From the NCBI GenBank assembly GCA_946545505.1, contig CAMNNN010000043.1, positions 1-9,477 of the forward strand: DNA of 9,477 nucleotides, given 5' to 3'. The stretch is from an uncultured Clostridia bacterium (GTDB lineage Bacteria > Bacillota > Clostridia > Saccharofermentanales > Saccharofermentanaceae). The translations under genes and the position numbers were made by a program. Under the pieces are notes generated by a model. It made no database searches. It was not told where the DNA came from and saw nothing but the letters and a program-made list of their open reading frames with translations. Positions 1-6,526 of the stretch are shown one piece after another; within the stretch, counting starts at the first letter, position 1; the number at the start of each line of letters is the position of its first letter.

Positions 1-515
1 TCAGCAAGTCGAAGTCCGCAGTTAAGGAATAAGGTGAGCATACAGTAATCACGTTCATTGAATTCAGAAGGTGATTCATATGCGGCCTTAAGAAGATTCT
101 GACTCTGATCAAGTGTCAGATACTTGGGTAGTCTCTTGCCAATCTTAGGTGTCTCGATGTCATAAGCCGGATTCTCGTCTATAAGATGCTTCTTGGAGTG
201 ACAGAACTTGAAGAAACTCTTAAGGGAAGCGATATGTCTGGCTCTAGTGGCATTTGACTGTTTTTTCTCTCGGCCGAGGAAGATAAGAAATACCAGCAGA
301 TCGTCAGAACGTACTTTGTTGATCTCTTTAACTGTGATATCCGAGATATCAATCTCATCGAGGGGAGTGTCCTTGGGAACCAGGCCTCTGTCGCGCTTCC
401 AAAACCTGAAGAAATTAACGATGTCATATGTATATTCCTTGACGGTGAGTTCAGACCTGCCAAGTACGGCTATCATGTAATTTCGATATTGTTCAAGCAC
501 TTCAAATGTCATCAT
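1..515 (-). CDS. Tyrosine site-specific recombinase, XerC/XerD family (partial, N-terminal part)
   Basis: This gene reads off the left edge of the window, so only the first 171 codons are visible. I translated it by reverse-complementing bases 1-515. Residues about 4-115 form the core-binding (SAM-like) domain, with the family pattern SELTVKEYTYDI near residue 21 and NATRARHIASLKSFFKF near residue 89. The catalytic domain starts near residue 130 (KRLPKYLTLDQ) and reaches FLNCGLRLAE, where R169 is the first catalytic arginine. The tyrosine nucleophile and remaining catalytic residues lie outside the window. Xer-type enzymes resolve chromosome dimers at dif sites, and relatives act as integrases. 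The N-terminal half is typical of housekeeping Firmicute Xer proteins and no phage genes are nearby, but XerC, XerD and a related integrase cannot be separated here. The start is ATG at 515 or the adjacent ATG at 512, because an in-frame TAA lies five codons upstream. No Shine-Dalgarno sequence precedes it. Confidence 0.88.
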   Translation of the reverse strand, partial: MMTFEVLEQYRNYMIAVLGRSELTVKEYTYDIVNFFRFWKRDRGLVPKDTPLDEIDISDITVKEINKVRSDDLLVFLIFLGREKKQSNATRARHIASLKSFFKFCHSKKHLIDENPAYDIETPKIGKRLPKYLTLDQSQNLLKAAYESPSEFNERDYCMLTLFLNCGLRLA

Positions 516-521
516 AACTTG

Positions 522-530
522 ATTTTAACA
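522..530 (-). promoter_or_regulatory. Extended -10 promoter of the recombinase gene, likely leaderless
   Basis: Read on the minus strand, bases 530-522 are TGTTAAAAT: a TG dinucleotide, one base, then TAAAAT, which matches the TATAAT consensus at five of six positions. Six bases separate it from the ATG at 515, so the expected start of transcription, about seven bases past the -10 box, falls on or next to the A of ATG. No convincing -35 box is visible, which is common for extended -10 promoters. The element contains the in-frame TAA that bounds the coding region. Assignment is by sequence pattern only. Confidence 0.45.
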
Positions 531-538
531 CATGGCAC

Positions 539-566
539 TTGCATTTAAATTTAACTATGTAATAAT
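539..566 (+). promoter_or_regulatory. Candidate promoter of the transcarboxylase operon
   Basis: A weak -35-like TTGCAT (539-544) is followed after 16 bases by AATAAT (561-566), which matches TATAAT at five of six positions. The spacer contains the AT-rich palindrome TTAAATTTAA (545-554). Transcription would start near 573, giving a leader of about 33 bases. The -35 match is poor, and other A/T-rich hexamers nearby could serve instead. Confidence 0.35.
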
Positions 567-580
567 AAAACACGGAAATA

Positions 581-595
581 CTTTGATAATCAAAG
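581..595. promoter_or_regulatory. Perfect palindrome next to the carboxyltransferase RBS (possible operator)
   Basis: CTTTGATAATCAAAG is a perfect inverted repeat with seven-base arms around one central A. Its right arm overlaps the AAAGGAA Shine-Dalgarno sequence (592-598) that serves the ATG at 606. If transcription starts near 573, it sits just inside the transcript, where a bound repressor would block elongation. As RNA it could form only a weak hairpin of five pairs with an ATAAT loop. No regulator gene is adjacent, so no binding protein can be named. Confidence 0.35.
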
Positions 596-605
596 GAATT
601 ATATT

Positions 606-2159
606 ATGGACGAGAAATGGACCAGATCATTAGAAAGGCTTGATACCAGAAGAGATGCTGTTATGGCTGCAGGCGGCCAGGCAAGAATCGACAAGCAGCA
701 TGCTTCCGGTAAGCTTACAGCCAGAGAGAGAATGGAAGCTCTGTTTGACGATGACACTTTCGTTGAGATCAACGACATGATGACTTCAAGAGCAACTGAT
801 TTCGGAATGGATAAGAAGAGACTTCCGGGTGACGGCGTTATCACGGGTTACGGTAAGATTCACGGCAGAACTGCAGTCGCATCAAGCCAGGACTTTACGG
901 TAAACGGCGGCTCTCTCGGAGAGGTACATGCCCAGAAGATCGTTAAGGCTATGGACCTTGCCATGAAGCTGAAAGTTCCTTTTATCTCGATCAATGACTC
1001 CGGCGGAGCAAGAATAGAGGAAGGAATCGATTCTTTGTCCGGATATGGTGATATCTTCTACAGAAATACCATGGCATCCGGCGTTATACCTCAGATATCA
1101 GTTATCATGGGCCCTTGTGCAGGCGGAGCATGCTATTCTCCCGCTATCTGCGACTATATCTTCATGACACGTGAGTCCTCTCAGATGTATATCACAGGAC
1201 CTGCAGTAGTTAAGTCCGTAACAGGCGAAGAGATATCTGCCAAGGACTTAGGCGGTGCCGAGGTTCATGCGGGTACATCGGGTGTAGCTCATTTCGTGTA
1301 TGATGACGACCTCGACTGCCTTAACGGCGTAAGAAGACTTATAGGCTATCTGCCTCAGAACAATGACGATTATTCGATGGAGGTTCCAGGTGAATCTGTT
1401 GACGAGTCGGCCAGCCTTGCCGATATCGTTCCTTCCGATTCCAGAGCTCCTTACGATGTTAAGGATGTTATCTCTTCCATCGTAGACCTCGGATCTTTCA
1501 TGGAGGTTCAGAAGGACTTTGCCATGAATATCGTAGTTGGCTTCGCGAGAATCGACGGCAAGACTGTTGGTATCGTAGCTAACCAGAGCAATTACATCGC
1601 AGGTTCACTTGAGATTGACAGCTCCGATAAGGCAGCAAGATTCATCCGTTTCTGCGACTGCTTCAATATCCCGCTTGTAACTCTTATCGACGTTCCTGCT
1701 TTTATGCCCGGCAGAGCTCAGGAACACGGCGGCATCATCAGACACGGCGCGAAAATGCTTTATGCTTACTCCGAGGCTACTGTCCCGAAGATCTCTGTCA
1801 TCATGCGTAAGGCTTACGGCGGTGCATACATCGCCATGAATTCCAAGGGCCTTGCAGCTGACATTGTTTATGCATGGCCTATCGCTGAGATCGCCGTTAT
1901 GGGTGCATCCGGTGCAGTTTCAATTATCGGACGTAAAGCTATCGAGGCTGCGGAAGATAAGGATGCGAAGAGAACAGAGCTTATCGATGAATATAACGAC
2001 AAGTTCATGAATCCTTATGTTGCTGCTGAGCGTGGGTATGTAGACGCGGTTATCAGACCTGAGGAAACAAGATCGAAGATTGCATCGGCACTTGAACTCC
2101 TTGAGAACAAGGATGAGCCTTTGATGCCGTATAAGAAGCACGGCAATATCCCGCTTTAA
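606..2159 (+). CDS. mmdA: Acyl-CoA carboxyltransferase subunit (12S / MmdA / PccB type)
   Basis: This 517-residue protein transfers a carboxyl group between biotin and an acyl-CoA, most likely methylmalonyl-CoA/propionyl-CoA. It has the two crotonase-like halves of the family and the usual length. The N-terminal half has the glycine-rich oxyanion region SGGARIEEG (132-140) followed by GPCAGGACYSPA (169-180). The family signature GYLPQNN is at 247-253. The C-terminal half has FMPGRAQEHGG (366-376) and RKAYGGAYIAM (401-411), then AWPIAEIAVMGA (423-434). It opens a four-gene operon with a biotin carrier and a 5S-type subunit, which favours a transcarboxylase over an ATP-driven carboxylase, because no biotin carboxylase is present. 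A role as MmdA in a sodium pump remains possible if a beta subunit is encoded elsewhere. The RBS AAAGGAA (592-598) supports the start. The symbol denotes the family; exact acyl-CoA specificity is inferred. Confidence 0.9.
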   Translation: MDEKWTRSLERLDTRRDAVMAAGGQARIDKQHASGKLTARERMEALFDDDTFVEINDMMTSRATDFGMDKKRLPGDGVITGYGKIHGRTAVASSQDFTVNGGSLGEVHAQKIVKAMDLAMKLKVPFISINDSGGARIEEGIDSLSGYGDIFYRNTMASGVIPQISVIMGPCAGGACYSPAICDYIFMTRESSQMYITGPAVVKSVTGEEISAKDLGGAEVHAGTSGVAHFVYDDDLDCLNGVRRLIGYLPQNNDDYSMEVPGESVDESASLADIVPSDSRAPYDVKDVISSIVDLGSFMEVQKDFAMNIVVGFARIDGKTVGIVANQSNYIAGSLEIDSSDKAARFIRFCDCFNIPLVTLIDVPAFMPGRAQEHGGIIRHGAKMLYAYSEATVPKISVIMRKAYGGAYIAMNSKGLAADIVYAWPIAEIAVMGASGAVSIIGRKAIEAAEDKDAKRTELIDEYNDKFMNPYVAAERGYVDAVIRPEETRSKIASALELLENKDEPLMPYKKHGNIPL

Positions 2160-2170
2160 GGAGGTAAGTC

Positions 2171-2353
2171 ATGTCAGAAGAATTATCAAAAGAAATGATA
2201 GTTGCCATGGCTGCTGCCTGCATAGCGGAGGAACTCGGAACAGATGTTAAGAGCCTTCGTATCAGCAACTTCCGTGAAGCCCGTAAATCAGGCCTCGCCA
2301 AGTACATTGAAGATAACAATATCAACTACGTTAAGTATCAGTTGGGAGAGTAA
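2171..2353 (+). CDS. Small transcarboxylase-associated protein resembling the soluble tail of OadG/MmdD
   Basis: This is a 60-residue protein with a strong AAGGAGGT ribosome binding site (2158-2165) overlapping the stop codon of the preceding gene, so it is clearly translated. Residues 5-22 should form an amphipathic, alanine-rich helix ([20 protein letters not shown]). It is followed by [12 protein letters not shown] and a charged second helix ([16 protein letters not shown]). The arrangement helix, GT-polar turn, short strand recalls the cytoplasmic part of gamma/delta subunits of sodium-pumping decarboxylases (OadG, MmdD), which help assemble the biotin and carboxyltransferase subunits. 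The usual N-terminal transmembrane helix is absent. Small epsilon subunits of actinobacterial acyl-CoA carboxylases are an alternative comparison. Its position between the carboxyltransferase and the biotin carrier suggests a structural or assembly role. The homology is from memory of family patterns and was not tested. Confidence 0.72.
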   Translation: MSEELSKEMIVAMAAACIAEELGTDVKSLRISNFREARKSGLAKYIEDNNINYVKYQLGE

Positions 2354-2355
2354 AA

Positions 2356-2724
2356 ATGAGTAAGTACAAGATCACTATCAACGGCAAAGAATATGAGATG
2401 GACGTAGAGCTTATGGACGGCAGTGCTCCTGTCTCCAAGGCTCCTGCCAAGGTTTCCAAGCCCGCTTCCGCACCGGCTGCAGCATCCAAGCCTGCACCTT
2501 CCGCGGCTCCTGCCGGTGCCACAGTCAGCCCCATGCCCGGAACTATCCTTAAGGTTAACGTTAAGGAAGGAGATCAGGTCAAGGCCGGAGACAGTGTTGT
2601 TATCCTTGAGGCAATGAAGATGGAAAATGACATCACTGCTCCCAAGGACGGTGTCGTAAAGAAGCTTTTCGTTTCCGAAAAGCAGGCTGTTGCTAAGGGC
2701 GAAGCGCTCTTCGAGGTAGAGTAA
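2356..2724 (+). CDS. Biotin carboxyl carrier protein (1.3S type)
   Basis: This 122-residue protein carries the biotin that shuttles CO2 between the two carboxyltransferase subunits. The N-terminal 20 residues ([16 protein letters not shown]) match the short leader of decarboxylase and transcarboxylase carriers. A flexible Ala/Pro/Ser/Lys-rich linker spans about residues 24-55. The biotinyl domain runs from about 56 to 122 and contains the biotinylation motif EAMKMEN with target lysine K88. The start lies two bases after the preceding stop, with GGGAGAG (2344-2350) as the ribosome binding site. The presence of a free-standing carrier next to separate 12S and 5S subunits indicates a heteromeric complex. 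A biotin ligase, not seen here, is needed to activate it. Confidence 0.93.
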   Translation: MSKYKITINGKEYEMDVELMDGSAPVSKAPAKVSKPASAPAAASKPAPSAAPAGATVSPMPGTILKVNVKEGDQVKAGDSVVILEAMKMENDITAPKDGVVKKLFVSEKQAVAKGEALFEVE

Positions 2725-2725
2725 G

Positions 2726-4117
2726 ATGCCGCAGATGCCTTCCAAGAAACTATGGATAACCGATACCATTCTTCGTGATGCACACCAGTCTCAGGCTGCC
2801 ACCAGAATGAAGCTTGAGGATATGCTGCCCGCGTGCGAGATCCTCGATAACATGGGATACTGGTCTATCGAGTGCTGGGGCGGCGCCACTTTCGATGCGT
2901 GCATGAGATTCCTTAATGAAGATCCGTGGGAGAGACTTCGAATCCTTCGCAAGGCTATGCCTAAGACAAAGCTTCAGATGCTTCTTCGTGCGCAGAACCT
3001 TCTGGGTTACAGACACTATGCAGATGATGTTGTAGACAGCTTCTGCAGAAAGTCAGTCGAGAACGGTATTGATGTGGTAAGAATATTCGATGCACTTAAT
3101 GACGTTCGTAATATGGAGATGCCCATGAAGTGCGTCAAGAAGTACGGCGGTACAGTTGAAGCTGCACTTTCTTATACGACCAGTCCTGTTCACAATGAGG
3201 AGTATTTTGTTAAGCAGGCGATAACTCTTGAGCAGATGGGTGCAGACGTAATCTGTATCAAGGATATGGCTAACCTGCTGCTTCCCGAGCAGGCATATTC
3301 TCTTGTAAGCAAACTTAAGGAGAATGTCAGTCTTCCGATTCATCTTCATACGCATAATACGACCGGAACAGGTTCAATGATCTACTATGCGGCAGCACTT
3401 GCCGGAGTGGATATTATAGACTGTGCTTTAAGCCCTCTTGCAGGAGGAACTTCACAGCCCTGCACAGAGTCGCTTGTAGCTGCGTTTAAGGATACACCGA
3501 GAGATACCGGACTCGATCTTAAGTCACTTGCAACTGCTGCTGCTCATTTCAAGGGTGTTGCACAAAAGATGCAGGATGAGGGAATTCTTAATCCCAAGGT
3601 ATTAAGAACAGACCCGAATACTTTGCTGTATCAGGTCCCCGGAGGTATGCTTTCCAACCTTCTTTCACAGCTTAAGCAGGCGGGAGCAGAAGATAAGTAT
3701 GAGGAAGTCCTCGCCGAGGTTCCCGTCGTACGTAAGGACTTTGGTTACCCTCCTCTTGTAACACCGACATCTCAGATTGTCGGATCACAGGCGGTACTTA
3801 ATGTTCTCATGGGACGCTATAAGAGCTTTACGAAGGAATCCAAGATGCTCCTTCACGGAGATTACGGTAAGCTCCCCGGTGAAGTTAATGAGGCAATAAG
3901 AAAGCTTGCTATCGGAGACGAGGCTCCCATCACATGCAGACCTGCGGATCTTCTGAGCAACGAGATGGATTTACTGCGTGAAAGCGTAAAGGATATCGCG
4001 AAGTCTGAAGAGGATGTACTGCTGTGTGCTTTATTCCCTCAGGTCGCTCCCGGTTTCCTTAAGAAGAGAGACGGCGTACAGGAAGTAAAAGAAGTTACCG
4101 TCGACTGGGTGGACTAA
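2726..4117 (+). CDS. Oxaloacetate/pyruvate carboxyltransferase subunit (5S / OadA type)
   Basis: This 463-residue TIM-barrel enzyme exchanges CO2 between oxaloacetate/pyruvate and carboxybiotin. The metal- and substrate-binding segment TILRDAHQSQ (14-23) supplies D18. The lysine expected to be carbamylated is K179 in CIKDMAN, and metal-binding histidines are H208 and H210 in HLHTHNTTG. The conserved carboxylase region follows, with YQVPGGMLSNLLSQL (302-316). It lacks a fused C-terminal biotin domain, which agrees with the separate carrier encoded just upstream, one base away. Length fits stand-alone 5S or pyruvate carboxylase B-type proteins. With the 12S-type subunit it makes a methylmalonyl-CoA:pyruvate transcarboxylase the best fit. 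Oxaloacetate decarboxylase alpha is the main alternative, but no OadB is present. The start is ATG 2726; ATG 2735 is also possible. It is the last gene before a strong terminator. Confidence 0.88.
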   Translation: MPQMPSKKLWITDTILRDAHQSQAATRMKLEDMLPACEILDNMGYWSIECWGGATFDACMRFLNEDPWERLRILRKAMPKTKLQMLLRAQNLLGYRHYADDVVDSFCRKSVENGIDVVRIFDALNDVRNMEMPMKCVKKYGGTVEAALSYTTSPVHNEEYFVKQAITLEQMGADVICIKDMANLLLPEQAYSLVSKLKENVSLPIHLHTHNTTGTGSMIYYAAALAGVDIIDCALSPLAGGTSQPCTESLVAAFKDTPRDTGLDLKSLATAAAHFKGVAQKMQDEGILNPKVLRTDPNTLLYQVPGGMLSNLLSQLKQAGAEDKYEEVLAEVPVVRKDFGYPPLVTPTSQIVGSQAVLNVLMGRYKSFTKESKMLLHGDYGKLPGEVNEAIRKLAIGDEAPITCRPADLLSNEMDLLRESVKDIAKSEEDVLLCALFPQVAPGFLKKRDGVQEVKEVTVDWVD

Positions 4118-4138
4118 ACTCTTATATTTATATATAAT
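4110..4138 (+). promoter_or_regulatory. Candidate pnp promoter overlapping the upstream gene end and terminator
   Basis: A perfect TATAAT (4133-4138) lies 17 bases after TGGACT (4110-4115), which matches the -35 consensus TTGACA at four of six positions and overlaps the stop codon of the 5S-type gene. The predicted start, near 4145, falls inside the 5' arm of the intrinsic terminator. The pnp transcript would then have a leader of about 130 bases. The surrounding sequence is A/T-rich, so chance occurrence of TATAAT is a real possibility. Confidence 0.45.
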
Positions 4139-4140
4139 GG

Positions 4141-4171
4141 ACACGGTCTGATTTACAGGCCGTGTTTTTTT
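4141..4171 (+). terminator. Intrinsic terminator of the transcarboxylase operon
   Basis: A ten-pair stem (4141-4150 with 4156-4165, one T·G wobble) encloses the loop ATTTA and is followed by a run of seven Ts (4165-4171). This is a textbook Rho-independent terminator, placed 24 bases after the stop codon of the 5S-type gene. It separates the metabolic operon from the RNA-processing operon. Confidence 0.92.
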
Positions 4172-4243
4172 GTTGGAGAGTAGTGTGTAGACTGACGGTC
4201 CGAACGTCTCGTCGGGGCGCGAGTCTACGAACTACCTCCTAAC
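4172..4243 (+). promoter_or_regulatory. Long imperfect hairpin in the pnp 5' leader
   Basis: Bases 4187-4193 (GTAGACT) pair perfectly with 4222-4228 (AGTCTAC). Outward, 4180-4184 (GTAGT) pair with 4231-4235 (ACTAC) across a G·A mismatch and a T·G wobble. Then 4175-4178 (GGAG) pair with 4236-4239 (CTCC), with A4179 bulged, and GTT (4172-4174) can pair with AAC (4241-4243). The enclosed 28 bases (4194-4221) are very GC-rich (21 of 28) and can form a small GACG/CGTC hairpin. There is no T-run after it, so it is not a terminator. Its place in the pnp leader recalls the Escherichia coli pnp leader hairpin that RNase III cuts and PNPase then acts on. No relation by descent is claimed. Confidence 0.6.
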
Positions 4244-4268
4244 GAATAAAAATCTATTATCAAGGAGG
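4235..4268 (+). promoter_or_regulatory. Anti-Shine-Dalgarno sequence facing the pnp ribosome binding site
   Basis: CCTCCT (4235-4240) is perfectly complementary to AGGAGG (4263-4268), the pnp Shine-Dalgarno sequence eight bases before ATG 4277. The two are separated by 22 bases of A/T-rich sequence suited to a loop. The same CCTCC bases form the 3' foot of the upstream long hairpin, so the two pairings exclude each other. This makes a translation switch plausible but unproven. Confidence 0.5.
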
Positions 4269-4276
4269 AATCTTCA

Positions 4277-6526
4277 ATGGAGAAGATTTTCAAGACGACA
4301 ATTGCCGGCAGAGAATTCACTGTTAAGACAGGTCTTATCGGTCAGTTCGCTAACGGCGCAGCTTTGGTCTCATACGGTGACACAACCGTATTGTCGACAG
4401 CAACAGCAAGCAAGCAGCCCAGAGAGGGTATCGACTTTTTCCCTCTCTCTGTAGACTTCGAGGAGAAAATGTATGCTGTAGGCAAGATCCCCGGCGGTTT
4501 CCTTAAGAGAGAGGGAAGACCCGGTGAGAAGGCTATCCTTACATCACGTGTTATCGACAGACCTATCCGTCCTTTGTTCCCCAAGGACTTGAGAAATGAC
4601 GTATCCGTCAACAACCTCGTAATGTCTGTTGATCCCGACTGTTCACCCGAGATCGCTGCTATGATCGGTACTTCCATTGCACTTGCTATCTCCGATATCC
4701 CGTGGAAGGGTCCTATCGGCGGCGTAGTTCTCGGTTTGATCGACGGCAAGACGATCATCAACCCTACACTTGAGCAGAGAGAGAAGAGCCAGATGTATGT
4801 TACTTTGGCAGGTACTCTCACAAAGATCTGCATGGTAGAGGCCGGCGCTAACGAAGTGCCTGATGACGTAATGCTCAATGCCATTGCCGAAGGTCACGAG
4901 GAGATCAAGAAGATCTGTGAGTTCATCAATTCCATCGTAGCTGAGATCGGCAAGCCTAAGTTCACATACGAGTCTGCTGATGTACCTGAAGAGGTATTCC
5001 ACGCTGTTAAGGAATTCGCATGGGATAAGATGCGCGAGGCTGTTCTTGCAGTAGACAAGGAAGTCAGAGATGCTAAGGTTGAGGCTCTTCAGGAGGAGAT
5101 CGCGGCAATGCTTGAGGAGAAGGAAGAAGGTCTTTCTTCATGGGCAGCCGATGCAGTCTATAAGCTTGAGAAGAAGGTCGTAAGAGACTATCTGTTCCGT
5201 GAGCACAAGAGAGTTGACGGAAGAGCTTTGGATGAGATCCGTCCTCTGTCCGCTGCTGTTGATGTTATACCTAGAGTACACGGTTCTGCTTATTTCCAGA
5301 GAGGCCAGACACAGGTTATCAATATTTGTACTCTTGCTCCTCTTGCTGATGCTCAGAAGATTGAGGGTATCGACGAGCAGACAACTAAGAGATATATCCA
5401 TCACTACAACATGCCGGGTTACTCCACTGGTGAGGCTAAGCCTTCAAGATCTCCCGGAAGAAGAGAGATCGGTCACGGAGCTCTCGCTGAGAGATCCCTC
5501 ATTCCTGTTCTTCCTTCTGAAGAGGAGTTCCCTTATGCGATCAGAACTGTATCTGAGGTAACAATGAGTAACGGTTCCACATCACAGGGTTCTGTATGCG
5601 GTTCCACACTTTCACTCATGGCTGCAGGTGTTCCTATCAAGAGACCTGTTGCAGGTATCTCTTCCGGTCTTATCGTTAACGAAGAGAATGATAATGACTT
5701 CCTCGTATTTATGGATATCCAGGGCATCGAGGACTTCTTCGGTGATATGGACTTTAAGGTAGCAGGTACAACAGAAGGTATCACTTCCATCCAGGTTGAT
5801 ATCAAGGTTGAGGGTCTTTCTCTCGATATCATCAGAGAGGCTTTCGCTATGACTCGTAAGGGAAGACTTCAGATCATCAACGATGTAATTCTTCCTTGCA
5901 TTCCTGCACCCCGTGCAGAGCTTTCCAAGTACGCTCCGAGAATCATCTCCATGCAGATCCCTGTTGATAAGATCCGTGAGGTTATCGGTTCCGGCGGAAA
6001 GGTTATCAACAAGATCATCGCTGACACAGGTGCTGACATCAACATCGAGGATGACGGTAAGCTTTATATCTCCACACCTGATATGGAAGCTGCTGACAAG
6101 GCTCAGAAGATCATCAACGGTATCATCTCCGATCCTGAGGTAGGCGAGGAGTTTGACGGTGTAGTTACAAGACTTATGGACTTCGGTGCATTTGTTGAGT
6201 TCCTCCCCGGTAAGGAAGGCCTCGTACACATTTCCAAGATGGCTTGGAACCGTGTAGAGAAGGTTGAGGATGTTCTCCATGAGGGTGATCAGGTTCACGT
6301 TAAGCTCATTGAGATCGACAGCCAGGGAAGACTCAATCTTTCCATCCGTGACTGCCTCCCCAAGCCTGAGGGTTATGTTGAGGAAGAGCCCAGAAGACGT
6401 GAAGGTCGTCCTCAGAGAGAGAGAAGAAACGGCGGCTTTAACGGCAACAGAAACAGAAGAAACGATCACGCTTCTGAAGACAACGACGACGGTTCCGATC
6501 GTAAGGGAAGAAGAATCGAGTTTTGA
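4277..6526 (+). CDS. pnp: Polyribonucleotide nucleotidyltransferase (PNPase)
   Basis: This 749-residue enzyme degrades RNA from the 3' end using phosphate, releasing nucleoside diphosphates; it can also add tails. Domains in order are RNase PH-like 1 (about 1-215, with [12 protein letters not shown] at 73-84 and [12 protein letters not shown] at 91-102), an all-helical linker (about 240-305), RNase PH-like 2 (about 312-545), KH (about 555-615, GSGG loop at 571-574) and S1 (about 622-692). The catalytic, metal-binding aspartates D486 and D492 are present in [15 protein letters not shown] (483-497). The last 50 residues form an Arg/Asn/Gly-rich, then acidic tail, likely disordered and able to contact RNA or partners. 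The AAGGAGGAA ribosome binding site (4262-4270) fixes the start. Its leader holds a hairpin and an anti-Shine-Dalgarno sequence, consistent with control of translation. The next gene overlaps its stop by four bases. Confidence 0.98.
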   Translation: MEKIFKTTIAGREFTVKTGLIGQFANGAALVSYGDTTVLSTATASKQPREGIDFFPLSVDFEEKMYAVGKIPGGFLKREGRPGEKAILTSRVIDRPIRPLFPKDLRNDVSVNNLVMSVDPDCSPEIAAMIGTSIALAISDIPWKGPIGGVVLGLIDGKTIINPTLEQREKSQMYVTLAGTLTKICMVEAGANEVPDDVMLNAIAEGHEEIKKICEFINSIVAEIGKPKFTYESADVPEEVFHAVKEFAWDKMREAVLAVDKEVRDAKVEALQEEIAAMLEEKEEGLSSWAADAVYKLEKKVVRDYLFREHKRVDGRALDEIRPLSAAVDVIPRVHGSAYFQRGQTQVINICTLAPLADAQKIEGIDEQTTKRYIHHYNMPGYSTGEAKPSRSPGRREIGHGALAERSLIPVLPSEEEFPYAIRTVSEVTMSNGSTSQGSVCGSTLSLMAAGVPIKRPVAGISSGLIVNEENDNDFLVFMDIQGIEDFFGDMDFKVAGTTEGITSIQVDIKVEGLSLDIIREAFAMTRKGRLQIINDVILPCIPAPRAELSKYAPRIISMQIPVDKIREVIGSGGKVINKIIADTGADINIEDDGKLYISTPDMEAADKAQKIINGIISDPEVGEEFDGVVTRLMDFGAFVEFLPGKEGLVHISKMAWNRVEKVEDVLHEGDQVHVKLIEIDSQGRLNLSIRDCLPKPEGYVEEEPRRREGRPQRERRNGGFNGNRNRRNDHASEDNDDGSDRKGRRIEF

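Noticed and set aside
179..463. A 94-codon minus-strand frame within the recombinase region
   Set aside because: It is out of frame with the recombinase translation, which gives a continuous, family-matching protein over the whole of 1-515.
1..515. The recombinase as evidence of a prophage or integrative element
   Set aside because: No phage, conjugation or toxin genes, and no visible attachment-site repeats, are in the window; the N-terminal half looks like a housekeeping Xer protein.
3341..3367. Asn at the position after the HTH metal motif (HLHTHNTTG) as a lost catalytic residue in the 5S-type subunit
   Set aside because: This position varies within the 5S/OadA/pyruvate carboxylase group; the metal-binding histidines and lysine are intact.
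4172..4243. The pnp leader hairpin as a second terminator
   Set aside because: No run of Ts follows the 3' arm; the next bases are AACGAATAAA.
4172..4276. A known metabolite riboswitch in the pnp leader
   Set aside because: I recognise no conserved core of a known riboswitch class; the features seen are only a long hairpin and an anti-Shine-Dalgarno pairing.
4342..4884. A 180-codon open frame on the minus strand opposite the start of pnp
   Set aside because: It has no family motif or Shine-Dalgarno sequence and is a mirror of well-conserved pnp coding sequence.
5612..6469. A 285-codon open frame on the minus strand opposite pnp
   Set aside because: It lies wholly antisense to the S1, KH and catalytic parts of pnp, has no ribosome binding site or recognisable motif, and arises from the codon bias of the real gene.
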